Below, piece by piece: positions 42,927 to 51,916 of a stretch of DNA of 56,087 nt. Made by a program: the position numbers and the translations under genes. The stretch comes from Spirochaetota bacterium (GTDB taxonomy: Bacteria; Spirochaetota; UBA4802; UB4802), in contig JBFLZD010000020.1 in assembly GCA_040756435.1 (NCBI GenBank), forward strand, positions 1 through 56,087, given 5' to 3'. Numbering within the stretch: the first letter of the stretch is position 1; each line of letters starts with the position of its first letter. The notes beneath the pieces are model-generated. The model worked only from the letters and a program-made list of their open reading frames with translations. It was not told the DNA's origin and made no database searches.

Positions 42927-43931
42927 TCATCCATTGGGTCGTTCTTTTCTCATTTGTTGAGGTGATTTTTTAAAGTGCTTTACAAACTGCCGGTAAAATG
43001 TGGCTAAATTTTCATAGCCTACATCAAAAGCAACTTCAATTATTTTTTTATCAGAATATAATAATAAATGACGCGCTTTTTCCAGGCGTACAATTTGTAT
43101 ATATTTATTTATGGTTATACCTTCTTCACTTTTAAAGACTTTAGATATATAATCAGGATGCATTTCGCATTGTAGTGCAATGGTATACCTATCAATAGGT
43201 GAATTATAGTACTCATTGACATGTTCTTTAATTATTTTGATCAATGTTTTATATTTTTCAGTTGTATATAATAACTCATTATCTATTGCAATATAATCTA
43301 TGGGATTATCATTATATAAACTGATTAAAAATTTTGCAATAAAACTGATTATAGATACCGATATCACAGCAAAAACAAATAGTGAAGACATCATTATATA
43401 ACTATCCATAACCAGTATGCAATAACCAATGGTTAATAGTACTAAGATCAGGAATGATTCCCTGTAAGGGAAATGTACCTTGAAACATGGTAAATTCACT
43501 GGTTTTACAAAAAAAATACTGAAAGAAAGAATCATATCAACGCCAGGAATTATAATCTTTTGATGATCATAAACATTATTTGAAAATAGAATAAAAAATA
43601 CTATGATTATACTTTTACCAACAACCGAGTACATATTTCTATGAAAATAACTACTTCTATCCCTATAAGGGGATTCTGCCACCATCAAACAATAAATACC
43701 TATAAAAATTATAACAAGGGCAACCATATAATGGGGTATAAAAATATACATAGAAAGAGGATATACATAAATTAACGAAACAAACATCAGTGCTACACAT
43801 AATAGTAAAACTGGCACAATTATTTTGTCTTTCTTTATTGTATAGATAGTAGCTGTAACTATAATGCAGCAACAATAAGAAATAAAAATGCTTATTGGGA
43901 GATAGTAAATAACAATAATATCTTTAACCAT
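42927..43931 (-). CDS. Membrane-anchored AraC-family regulator
   Basis: A 334-residue protein. The N-terminal 210 residues contain about seven hydrophobic helices; the C-terminal 100 are an AraC double helix-turn-helix: YTIALQCEMHPDYISKVFKSEEGITINKYIQIVRLEKARHLL and IEVAFDVGYENLATFYRQFVKHFKKSPQQMRKE. This 7TM-AraC design senses something in or through the membrane and acts on DNA directly; it is frequent in Leptospira-like spirochaetes. No target is obvious; the sensor-like lipoprotein gene lies upstream on the other strand. The gap 43932-44389 contains the third C repeat and nothing else recognised. Confidence 0.88.
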   Translation of the reverse strand: MVKDIIVIYYLPISIFISYCCCIIVTATIYTIKKDKIIVPVLLLCVALMFVSLIYVYPLSMYIFIPHYMVALVIIFIGIYCLMVAESPYRDRSSYFHRNMYSVVGKSIIIVFFILFSNNVYDHQKIIIPGVDMILSFSIFFVKPVNLPCFKVHFPYRESFLILVLLTIGYCILVMDSYIMMSSLFVFAVISVSIISFIAKFLISLYNDNPIDYIAIDNELLYTTEKYKTLIKIIKEHVNEYYNSPIDRYTIALQCEMHPDYISKVFKSEEGITINKYIQIVRLEKARHLLLYSDKKIIEVAFDVGYENLATFYRQFVKHFKKSPQQMRKERPNG

Positions 43932-44194
43932 GACAACAATTCCTTCCTTTTATTTTTTAAAACATTGCTATTGCAACGTTTTCTATTCTTTCTTTTTTTA
44001 TTTTAATTTTCTCTGTTTTCAATAATCTGTTTATTATCTTTTTTTAAGCTAATGCAATACACTTTATATAATATGTCAAATATTTTTACAATATTTATCA
44101 GAATATCAACCTTCACACCGTCGCAATGCTTTATACTTTAAAATACCCATAAATAACACATTATTAAAATTTCTAATGTATTTATGGTAAAAAA
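43932..44194. other. AT-rich gap, no recognised signal
   Basis: Between the AraC regulator and family C copy 3. Long T and A runs but no convincing promoter, hairpin or reading frame. Confidence 0.5.
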
Positions 44195-44318
44195 TTTTGG
44201 GCACTTCTAAAAACTGCTTTCTTCCAAAATTATTTATATAATCGAAATCAGTTTTAACCTAAATATTGTGCCCACAAGGGAACATCCAAAAAAATAATTT
44301 TCAGATGTTCCCTTATTT
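44195..44318 (+). repeat. Dispersed repeat family C, copy 3
   Basis: TTTTGGGCACTTCTAAAAACTGC, then GCCCACAAGGGAACATCC and finally GATGTTCCCTT, so GGGCAC/GTGCCC and AAGGGAACATC/GATGTTCCCTT stems are both intact; the second hairpin is the most regular of the four copies. The inner stem of hairpin 1 is weaker. It lies 70 bases upstream of the lipoprotein gene. Confidence 0.75.
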
Positions 44319-44404
44319 TATAATTGTGATTAACCACATACAAACCGATTATTATATAAGAACTCTAAAAAAAGTAACCTGCAATATCCATGAATTACAA
44401 TTTT

Positions 44405-45133
44405 ATGAAGATACAAAACCTAATTATACCTGTATTATTTTTTTTATATCTATCATCCTGCAGCACAAAAATAACAACAAAATCTGATGTGCGGCTTATA
44501 TCAGCTTTGTTTGCCCCTTATATTAATGATATGAGTAATGCTGTTACTATCATACAAAAACATGAACTTATAGCCAATCTTACACATCTTATGACTATGG
44601 ATAATGGTGGCCGTAAGTATTATCTGCTTGAATATGAGCACATAAACGAGATGATTGGTAATGTCACACAACAACTCTATGAAGATATGATTATAATCAA
44701 TAGCTCTTATACAATACTATTTTCTATGAAAAGCATTGATCTTTATGGAAGAAGATTATCGCAACTATCTCCTATGTTGCATTACTTTGTTTCAAATCTT
44801 CCATATGATGATATAGCCATATATAAACCCTTTGAATATCCTCCTATGTCAGGCAATTACAGTTTCTGTATATGCTACCCTATTCAAATAAATGACAGAA
44901 ACAAGGGATTTTGTATTGGGCTTATCAATCAGAACAAGTTTTATGACATATTACCCGCTGATTCAATCATTGCTGAAACCAATGGCCAGGTTATTTTCAA
45001 TATAATACAAAGAGGTTCATTGAAGCTTGATGAAGATAAATTAAATAAATCATCAATTAATGTATCCGGGAAAAATTATACTATAAGTTTGTTACAATAT
45101 AAGAATATTACCTGGTATATACTATATCCGTAA
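44405..45133 (+). CDS. Sensor-like lipoprotein, unknown function
   Basis: A 242-residue protein from the start at 44405 (an upstream ATG at 44390 is also in frame). N-terminus MKIQNLIIPVLFFLYLSSC is a lipoprotein signal with the lipobox LSSC. The mature part has a helix-rich first half (LISALFAPYINDMSNAVTIIQKHELI) and a beta-rich second half (SFCICYPIQINDRNKGFCIGLINQNKFYDIL, VINFNIIQRGSL) that resembles Cache-type extracellular sensor domains, though without the following membrane helix and output domain. It could bind a small ligand at the membrane surface. I do not recognise a named family. Confidence 0.55.
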   Translation: MKIQNLIIPVLFFLYLSSCSTKITTKSDVRLISALFAPYINDMSNAVTIIQKHELIANLTHLMTMDNGGRKYYLLEYEHINEMIGNVTQQLYEDMIIINSSYTILFSMKSIDLYGRRLSQLSPMLHYFVSNLPYDDIAIYKPFEYPPMSGNYSFCICYPIQINDRNKGFCIGLINQNKFYDILPADSIIAETNGQVIFNIIQRGSLKLDEDKLNKSSINVSGKNYTISLLQYKNITWYILYP

Positions 45134-45138
45134 ATGTA

Positions 45139-46383
45139 CTATAATACTTTCTGTATGGTTTCTGTGATACTGTACATATTTTCAGCACTGTCAATATCAA
45201 GATTTGCTTCATATAAAGCTTTACCTATGGCAATTAGTTGCTCATCGTTTGGAGAATGTATCTGTTCTTTTATCATTTTTTCAGCCAGGCCAGGTAGCAG
45301 CAGGTAAGAATTTTCGGTAATAAGTAATTCATAATCTTTTAATCCCCTTTCCTGAAATACCAGCGTATCATAATGTATAGCTGGATTAATTAACACAATC
45401 TGACCTTTCCCTAACTTATAAAAATCTTCACTGGTACAGCAATTCGAAATAAAAATCACAACATCCGCATTCTCAAAAACATTATCAATGTTTGTGGCAA
45501 TTCCTTTTTCTTTTTCAAAATGATACAGATTCACTTCACTTGTATCAAATCCCAGTACCTTGCTGCATCCAATGCCATATACCAATCGAGTTAAACGAAG
45601 GGATGAGGTTGTAATCCCAACAATCCCAATTACTGAATCAGCCAGTGATATATGATGGCGTTTTAAAATATTCATAACCTTAATGAGGCAATAGAGGGGA
45701 ATCTCATCATATTCCCTGCTTAAAACTAGAGTCTGAATTTCATCCATCTGGTGAAAAAGTGAAACTTCTTGAAATGTATCAGGCATAGCAATCCGCATCA
45801 AAGCATAATTAGCGGAAACGGAATCAACAATTTTCAGTATATCCTCTTTTGTCCTGTATCGCATCAAAAGTGGTTGCGGATTTAGTTTACTGCAATGGCT
45901 CAGTAGTAGTGAATCCCTTTCAATCAGAATATAATGATATATTTCCCTTGGCTGTATCTGTTTACTATCTTCTGTCAGGATAATCATGCCACAATTGCTG
46001 GACATACCTGTAAGTTTGCGTGTTTCTTCTGTAATGAGATTATCTTTAAGAATCTCTATATAGCCAAGAATTTTACCCTCAAATTCACCAGCTGAATCAA
46101 ACGGTATTGTGCTTGCTACCTTTAGCAAACCGCCTTCAATACCTTTTGACATGATATCACTACAGTCAATCAATGTTATTTCCTTAGATACCCAGCTTAA
46201 AATTTTTTCCTTAAAAATTTTTCTATCCGTATACATAAGATCAGCTTTATAGGTAGCATAATTCCCTTCCGAAGATATATAATTAATACTGCGGATTGCA
46301 CATCCCGATTCAACCACCTTTTTAACGAACAATGCCAGATCCTGGCTGGTGCAGGAAAAGGTCAGTGTAACATATAATTTCAT
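45139..46383 (-). CDS. ACT-domain protein with a degenerate malic-enzyme fold
   Basis: A 414-residue protein. Residues 1-75 look like an ACT domain (MKLYVTLTFSCTSQDLALFVKKVVESGCAIRSINYISS). What follows tracks the malic enzyme layout: GGLLKVASTIP, LTGMSSNCGMIILTEDS, DILKIVDSVSANYALMRIAMPDTF, then ADSVIGIVGITTSSLRLTRLVYGIGCSKVLGFDTSE where malic enzymes bind NAD. Key residues are gone: the metal-binding FHDDQHGT stretch reads LSREYDEIPLY, and GAGAAG reads VGITTSS. So it is probably an inactive relative, maybe a sensor of a small acid. The 3' neighbour is a flavoprotein gene, 12 bases upstream; the family link is my reading and should be tested. Confidence 0.6.
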   Translation of the reverse strand: MKLYVTLTFSCTSQDLALFVKKVVESGCAIRSINYISSEGNYATYKADLMYTDRKIFKEKILSWVSKEITLIDCSDIMSKGIEGGLLKVASTIPFDSAGEFEGKILGYIEILKDNLITEETRKLTGMSSNCGMIILTEDSKQIQPREIYHYILIERDSLLLSHCSKLNPQPLLMRYRTKEDILKIVDSVSANYALMRIAMPDTFQEVSLFHQMDEIQTLVLSREYDEIPLYCLIKVMNILKRHHISLADSVIGIVGITTSSLRLTRLVYGIGCSKVLGFDTSEVNLYHFEKEKGIATNIDNVFENADVVIFISNCCTSEDFYKLGKGQIVLINPAIHYDTLVFQERGLKDYELLITENSYLLLPGLAEKMIKEQIHSPNDEQLIAIGKALYEANLDIDSAENMYSITETIQKVL

Positions 46384-46394
46384 ACTTCCCTCTT

Positions 46395-46979
46395 TTATAG
46401 CAATTTTTGTATATAGCTGGCAGTAGCAGCAATCTTTTTAGTAATATCGTCATTTTTTATATCTTTTTTGTTATTTATATCTGGCAACAGCAAATACTTT
46501 TTTTCATCAAAGCGATAGTTTAGTGAATTAAAAAAATGTCGCAATGTAATCACCGATGGCACAAACATATTGCCATAGTTGCCTGCACCAAGCAGCAATG
46601 CAAAGCCATATTGCTGGTGGAGTGGTTTATTCCCCCGATTGTAATATTCCCACAAAACCTGACAGCGGTCAATGATGGATTTTAACGGTGAAGGAAGATG
46701 TGAAAAATATAATGGTGAAGCAATGACGATTACATGAGCACGTTGCAGGACATCATACAGTTCATTCATAGCATCGTCAAAAACACAACCATATTCTCTG
46801 CTGCAATACCCACATCCTGTGCAGGGATGTACAGCTAACTTATAGGCAAAATATATTTTTTTTGATATACCCGATAGTTCATGAAACAGTAACCGCAGTG
46901 CAGTAGCAGTATTGCCCTGTGTATGGGGACTTCCACACAACGCAACTATTGTTGCATTAGTCTTCTTTGATCCTGGCAA
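46395..46979 (-). CDS. NADPH-dependent FMN reductase / iron-sulfur flavoprotein-like
   Basis: A 194-residue flavodoxin-fold protein. Seen: the FMN phosphate loop [15 protein letters not shown] at 14-28, the ligand cysteines [13 protein letters not shown] around 53-65, which could bind an iron-sulfur cluster as in archaeal iron-sulfur flavoproteins, and the flavin-contact [20 protein letters not shown]. It likely moves electrons between ferredoxin-type carriers and a small acceptor. It overlaps the preceding PIN/TRAM gene by 23 bases. The cluster motif here is compact and its ligand count needs checking. Confidence 0.83.
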   Translation of the reverse strand: MPGSKKTNATIVALCGSPHTQGNTATALRLLFHELSGISKKIYFAYKLAVHPCTGCGYCSREYGCVFDDAMNELYDVLQRAHVIVIASPLYFSHLPSPLKSIIDRCQVLWEYYNRGNKPLHQQYGFALLLGAGNYGNMFVPSVITLRHFFNSLNYRFDEKKYLLLPDINNKKDIKNDDITKKIAATASYIQKLL

Positions 46980-47958
46980 ATATCATTCTCCCTGCAGTTG
47001 TTTGTAAAACTGACGTCACAATTACATCAACGTTGGAATTGAGCCTTGATCTTCCGTTTTCAACAACAACCATTGTCCCATCATCCAGATATCCAATGGC
47101 CTGATTGGGGTCCTTCCCTTCTTTAATGAGGGAAACAGACATCTCTTCACCAGGAAGCACAATGGGCTTTAATGCATTAGAAAGCTGATTTATATTCAGT
47201 ACCTTTACTCCATGGAATTCGGCAACTTTATTAAGATTAAAATCATTGGTTATAATTTTTGCATCCATAAGCTTGGCAAGTTTCACCAGTTTTGCATCCA
47301 CCTCATTTACTTCGGGGAAATCCACATCGGATATCTTTACAAGAATACGCTGGTCCTTTTGCATCTTATTTAAGATATCCAGCCCTCTTCTTCCTCTATT
47401 ACGCTTGATAGAATCAGCTGAATCAGCTATCATCTGCAATTCATTTAACACAAAGTTTGGAATAACCAGTATACCCTCTATAAACCCTGTATCGCATATA
47501 TCTGAAATCCTGCCATCAATGATAACGCTGGTATCAAGTATTTTATATGAAGCCCCATCACGCCCTTCTTCCCGTTTCACCGGAACTATCGTATCAAAAA
47601 TTGCAATATCATCACAATTAATAACAAAGAATAAAACAGTAGCATATCCCACCACATGGTATATGATGGCACTGATAAGCTTTACTGTTGATGGCTGTAG
47701 ATTAAGTGGAATTGAAACAAATGCTATCACCAGAAGGTGGGCAAAAATAAGCCCAATGAAAACACCAACAAGTGCAGCAATAACCATACGTGTAGAGATG
47801 GTATGTGAAATATACTCAACAGCAATAATAAAAACCAGTGCTGCAACCGAAGCAATAATTACGGCAATAATTGCTGCCTGAAGAGAATACTGGAAAAAAA
47901 ACAAACCTGAAAATAATGCTGATGTGACAATGAATAACATCCGTATAATAGCTATCAT
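46957..47958 (-). CDS. PIN/TRAM-domain membrane protein, YacL-type
   Basis: A 333-residue protein with four N-terminal membrane helices (about 5-30, 34-50, 58-82 and 92-113), a cytoplasmic PIN domain (about 135-265, with the acidic nuclease residues in [17 protein letters not shown] and [11 protein letters not shown]) and a C-terminal TRAM RNA-binding domain ([32 protein letters not shown]). An RNase role is likely. The family is found next to carD in spirochaetes and clostridia, as here. AAAGGAG precedes the start. Confidence 0.9.
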   Translation of the reverse strand: MIAIIRMLFIVTSALFSGLFFFQYSLQAAIIAVIIASVAALVFIIAVEYISHTISTRMVIAALVGVFIGLIFAHLLVIAFVSIPLNLQPSTVKLISAIIYHVVGYATVLFFVINCDDIAIFDTIVPVKREEGRDGASYKILDTSVIIDGRISDICDTGFIEGILVIPNFVLNELQMIADSADSIKRNRGRRGLDILNKMQKDQRILVKISDVDFPEVNEVDAKLVKLAKLMDAKIITNDFNLNKVAEFHGVKVLNINQLSNALKPIVLPGEEMSVSLIKEGKDPNQAIGYLDDGTMVVVENGRSRLNSNVDVIVTSVLQTTAGRMIFARIKED

Positions 47959-48093
47959 AGCCTTTGAACTCCTTTATTTTTTTAAAATAATAGTATACCC
48001 ATCCTCTGATATTAATATAACAACAATATAGTGATGGAGGATACAATAAAACTAACTATTTGTGAGAATACAAGTTACAGTATTGCAGGCAGA

Positions 48094-48573
48094 TTATGAG
48101 GATAACGCTTCGGAAACCAAATTGCCAGCTTCATCAACATCAATGCCCTTTGCCAGGGCTATCTCATGTATCATAAGCTGATAAGCATTTTCATACAGTT
48201 TTCTTTCCATTATAGAAAGCTCCTTGTCCTTCCCCCGCTTGTACAGGTCACGCGCAACTTCTGCTACTGCAAAAATTGACCCACTTTTAATCTTATCCAC
48301 ATTATTCTGATACCTGATCTTCCAGTCATCTTCGGTTTCAACATCTGATTTTTTCAGCAGGTTCAATACTTTGGTTACATCTTTTTTTGCAATAACCCTG
48401 CGCAATCCTATTGATTCAGCTTTCTCAGTGGGAATCATTACCTTCATCCCGCTGTTAATAATGGTTATGATGTAAAATTCATTCCGTTTACTTAATACTA
48501 CTTTTTTTTCGATAGCTTCTATAATGCCAACCCCATGCAAAGGATAAACAATCTTATCACCTACTTTAAACAT
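48094..48573 (-). CDS. carD: CarD/CdnL-family transcriptional regulator
   Basis: A 159-residue CarD protein. The N-terminal 65 residues form the RNA-polymerase-interacting domain (FKVGDKIVYPLHGVGIIEAIEKKVV), the rest a helical DNA-binding part (SIFAVAEVARDLYKRGKDKELSIMERKLYENAYQLMIHEIALAKG) with the usual ERKLY signature. It stabilises open promoter complexes, particularly at rRNA genes, in mycobacteria and relatives; the role here is inferred from the family. AGGG site before the start. Together with the PIN/TRAM gene it forms a unit upstream of which lies PBP1A. Confidence 0.93.
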   Translation of the reverse strand: MFKVGDKIVYPLHGVGIIEAIEKKVVLSKRNEFYIITIINSGMKVMIPTEKAESIGLRRVIAKKDVTKVLNLLKKSDVETEDDWKIRYQNNVDKIKSGSIFAVAEVARDLYKRGKDKELSIMERKLYENAYQLMIHEIALAKGIDVDEAGNLVSEALSS

Positions 48574-48712
48574 AGGATACCCTCATATGTAAATTAACCC
48601 GCAATAATATAACCTACAAGCTATTAATAGTAGCACATAAAAATTATAAAATCAAGAATAAAATATTTATTTTTATGCGATAGGCAGGAGCATTATTGCC
48701 TTTTTTAAAAAA

Positions 48713-51115
48713 CTATTCTTCGTATTTCAGGCCTTCTTTTTCCATATACCGTTCAAAAACTGATTTCATCTTGTAATGAACACCATTACATACACACCGG
48801 GGAGTACCACCGGGTATCATAAGATCCCCAATAAGTTCATGGCAATTTGGTCCAGGGGCACATCCTGAATATTTACAGGTTGCCCCATAGAAGACATCCT
48901 TAGGTGCAGCAGGCCACTGTGGATCGGGCATGCCATTATAAACTTCACGCATGTAATGGCCCCATATTGGTGCAGCCACAGCAGCACCTGCCTGATGCCT
49001 TCCCAGTGACATAAATGGTTTATCATACCCCACCCATACTACTGTGGCAATATCAGGCGTAAATCCACAAAACCATGCATCTGTCCAGTTTTGCGTTGTT
49101 CCTGTTTTCCCGGCACATTTTTTATCAAATTTTGCCACAACGCGTAATGCTTCCGTAGGAGTACCGCTTTCAGCAACGCTTAGCAATAATGAAGTCATGA
49201 CATAGTTAACATTTTCAGGCACTATCTGTATTGACCCATCTGCTTCTTTAGCAGCAATGATGTTGCCAATATCCTCTTCAATATTTTCTATCTCATTACC
49301 ATCCCTGTCAGTAATATACCGTATTGCAAACGGTATAACATCCCTACCCCTATTAGCATATATTGCATATCCGGTCACCATTTCAAAGGGAGTCAGTTCC
49401 GAACTACCCAACGCCAGTGAAGGTCCTGGATGAAATCGTGTTGGAGAAACCTTTAACACTCTTGAAGCAAAATCTATGATGGTATCAGCACCAATAATAT
49501 CGTAAATCCTTACAGAGATAACATTAATAGATGCAGCAAGTGCCCTTCGCAAGTGCACCATTCCCGAGAATTCACCTTCATAATTGTCAGGGCTCCAGGT
49601 GCTTCCCTGTGCATCAATATCCACGATTGGCGCATCAGGCAACGCCATGGCAGCATTAATCAGTTTTGACTCAATACCAGCACCATACACAAAAGGCTTG
49701 AATGCTGAACCAGGCTGGCGTCGTGCTTGAATTGCCCTGTTGTACTGATTGCTTACGGCAAATTCGGAACCACCAATCATTGTGGTGATATAGCCAGTCT
49801 TTGGTTCTACTGCAATTAAAGCACCTTCAACCTTTAATGAAGTTGAAATGCCACTGGTCACTACATGAAATTTTTCTATATCACTATGTATGGCATCAGC
49901 ATTGCATAATAACGATACAAGTTCCATTTCATCAAGGAGGTTATCTACCATGAATTTTTTAAATATAGTTTCGGTGTCACTTTTTACAATAACTCTTGGT
50001 AGATTGAAAAGCAGGCCCAACTGCTGGTATACAGAAAATAAACCCCTGTCAACGGCGCCTGACATGTACTGGTTTGCCCGTGCTGATATCTCATTTTGTT
50101 TAATTAAACCTTCTGTTAAATATTTTTCTCCCGCACGCTGGCGCTTCAAATTCAGTGTAGTATATACCTGAAGCCCTTCATTATATACCACATCTTTGCC
50201 ATAACGAGAAATCAAAATCTGTCGTACATAATCAGTAAAAAAAGGTGCGTTATCAATTATTCTGGAATATGCTGTTTTTGTAGGAAATTCTGTTTTGATT
50301 GCATCGACATAGTGGGGCCAGAAAGAGGTATAGACTGCTTCAGCTTTCTGTTTTGTTAAAAAGCCACAATCAACCATCCTGTTTAATATATCCCAGTTTT
50401 TGTAATAGGCATTGCGTGTATTCATGAAAGGGGAATATCTTCCCGGTGCTGAGGGTAGCGCAGCTAACACACTGCCTTCAGCTAAGCTTAAAAACCTCAC
50501 TTCCTTATTAAAAAATAATTCTGCTGCAGAGGCAATACCATAACAGCCATGCCCTAAATATATCTGGTTAAAGTACATCTCTAAAATTTCATCTTTGGTG
50601 AACCGTTTTTCTATTTGCAGCGTTAATACAAGCTCCAGTGCTTTTCTGGTGAATGTTCGCTCTCCAGAAGTAAAAAGCCGTTTTGCTAGCTGCTGTGTAA
50701 TGGTAGAACCACCCTGAACAATCTTTAAAGAGATAATATTTTTCACCATTGCCCGAGCCATAGCCATGGGGCTTATGCCAATATGTCCATAAAAGTCCTG
50801 GTCTTCAGTTGCTACAAATGCCTTAATAAGCGTTTTTGGAAGTTCATCAAAAGATACTAAATCTCTTTTTTCCTGGAAGAGCTCGGCAATGAGTTCACCA
50901 TTAACATCATACAATTTTGTGGGAACACTTGGCTGAAACCGCTTTAAATTGTCTATACCCAGACAATTCTGCACCTGAGCTACAATATATCCAAAAAGCA
51001 GTCCTCCAATAATTGAAACTGCAATGATACCATAAAACCACGTACGCACATCATTGATATATATATTCAAAATTTTCTTTGTTTTATCCAGCCCGATTTT
51101 TATTTGTTCTTTCAC
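48713..51115 (-). CDS. mrcA: Penicillin-binding protein 1A (transglycosylase and transpeptidase)
   Basis: An 800-residue bifunctional class A PBP that builds peptidoglycan. After a membrane anchor (about 25-52) come the GT51 glycosyltransferase (EDQDFYGHIGIS with the catalytic Glu, then GGSTITQQLAKRL and KDEILEMYFNQIYLG), and a penicillin-binding transpeptidase with SAFK (SxxK), ASIN (SxN) and KTG (AGKTGTTQNW). An additional domain with CKYSGCAPGPNCHE near the C-terminus carries four cysteines, of possible structural use. Standalone minus-strand gene. Confidence 0.95.
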   Translation of the reverse strand: MKEQIKIGLDKTKKILNIYINDVRTWFYGIIAVSIIGGLLFGYIVAQVQNCLGIDNLKRFQPSVPTKLYDVNGELIAELFQEKRDLVSFDELPKTLIKAFVATEDQDFYGHIGISPMAMARAMVKNIISLKIVQGGSTITQQLAKRLFTSGERTFTRKALELVLTLQIEKRFTKDEILEMYFNQIYLGHGCYGIASAAELFFNKEVRFLSLAEGSVLAALPSAPGRYSPFMNTRNAYYKNWDILNRMVDCGFLTKQKAEAVYTSFWPHYVDAIKTEFPTKTAYSRIIDNAPFFTDYVRQILISRYGKDVVYNEGLQVYTTLNLKRQRAGEKYLTEGLIKQNEISARANQYMSGAVDRGLFSVYQQLGLLFNLPRVIVKSDTETIFKKFMVDNLLDEMELVSLLCNADAIHSDIEKFHVVTSGISTSLKVEGALIAVEPKTGYITTMIGGSEFAVSNQYNRAIQARRQPGSAFKPFVYGAGIESKLINAAMALPDAPIVDIDAQGSTWSPDNYEGEFSGMVHLRRALAASINVISVRIYDIIGADTIIDFASRVLKVSPTRFHPGPSLALGSSELTPFEMVTGYAIYANRGRDVIPFAIRYITDRDGNEIENIEEDIGNIIAAKEADGSIQIVPENVNYVMTSLLLSVAESGTPTEALRVVAKFDKKCAGKTGTTQNWTDAWFCGFTPDIATVVWVGYDKPFMSLGRHQAGAAVAAPIWGHYMREVYNGMPDPQWPAAPKDVFYGATCKYSGCAPGPNCHELIGDLMIPGGTPRCVCNGVHYKMKSVFERYMEKEGLKYEE

Positions 51116-51190
51116 ACTATATGCTCCGCATCATACATAATTTCATACATATCATTCCAAAGCTGTAATTGGAATCTATTGCCACATCAA

Positions 51191-51528
51191 AGGGAACCCA
51201 AAGATATTGCTTTACAATGACTTTTACCCTCCTATCATTGCAAGAAACGAAGTGACGAAGCAATCCCATAGTTGCGAGCGCCGCAGGCGCGTGGCAATCT
51301 CATCTTCTGCGGCATTGAGATTGCTTCACTTCGTTCGCAATGACACATCGGCCAATCCCGTCATTGCGAGTGCCGCAGGCACGAAGCAATCTTGTCTTAT
51401 ACAATTGAGATTGCCACACTCCGAAAAGTGGTTGCTGAGCCTGTCGAAGTACTCAGTACAGGTACTACTCTCGCAATGACTTTGCACCCACATCATTGAG
51501 ATCCCCACTGTTTGTTTTGGGACACCCT
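51191..51528. mobile_element. MITE-like element, repeat family B, copy 3 (long)
   Basis: About 338 bp, nearly twice the other copies. Ends AGGGAACCCAAAGA and TGTTTTGGGACACCCT are imperfect inverted repeats. The internal CATTGCGAG...GAAGCAATC unit occurs about four times in alternating orientation, and an inserted GCCGCAGGC motif appears twice. It fills most of the 51116-51652 gap between PBP1A and the small membrane protein. No transposase. Confidence 0.75.
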
Positions 51529-51652
51529 CGATTATCGCTATTGTATTTTGTAAGACTTACTTTCTACTCTCATATCATCAACAATAATTTCCCCGCATGG
51601 AGAAAAATACATGATATCTCTCTTCTTATTATCCTTCATACGTCAACTATTT

Positions 51653-51862
51653 TTACATAGTATGTGTTTTATAGATACGTGCTACATAGCCAATGATAAG
51701 TATTACAATTGCTATAGCTATAGCCACAGCAATACTATACGCAACAAAACTTACAATTATACCCAATAATTGTAATAATAGCGGGATAATATAGCGAAAT
51801 ACTATATACACTATCGCTACTATCCCTGCTATTATTACTATGTAACGATATTTTTTATCCAT
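51653..51862 (-). CDS. Small hydrophobic membrane protein
   Basis: A 69-residue, strongly hydrophobic protein from the start at 51862 (five residues fewer than the earliest start). It has two to three predicted helices (about YIVIIAGIVAIVYIVF, and IIVSFVAYSIAVAIAIAIVILIIGYV) with basic ends. The composition is simple and very rich in isoleucine; it may be a genuine small membrane protein or a chance frame in AT-rich DNA. No ribosome binding site stands out. It lies upstream of the HtrA protease gene on the same strand. Confidence 0.4.
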   Translation of the reverse strand: MDKKYRYIVIIAGIVAIVYIVFRYIIPLLLQLLGIIVSFVAYSIAVAIAIAIVILIIGYVARIYKTHTM

Positions 51863-51916
51863 GATTGATGCTATCAACTATCGCTTTTATTCTTAACCAC
51901 ACAAACTATAACGCAT

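Noticed and set aside
44266-44487. A 73-residue open frame upstream of the lipoprotein gene
   Set aside because: It starts inside a family C repeat and overlaps the lipoprotein start in another frame, with no ribosome site.
51207-51479. A 90-residue open frame between PBP1A and the small membrane protein
   Set aside because: It is made of repeat family B sequence (CATTGCGAG modules), so it is a chance frame in a MITE.
51191-51528. A CRISPR array
   Set aside because: The repeated CATTGCGAG units alternate in orientation, vary in length and have no regular spacers or cas genes.
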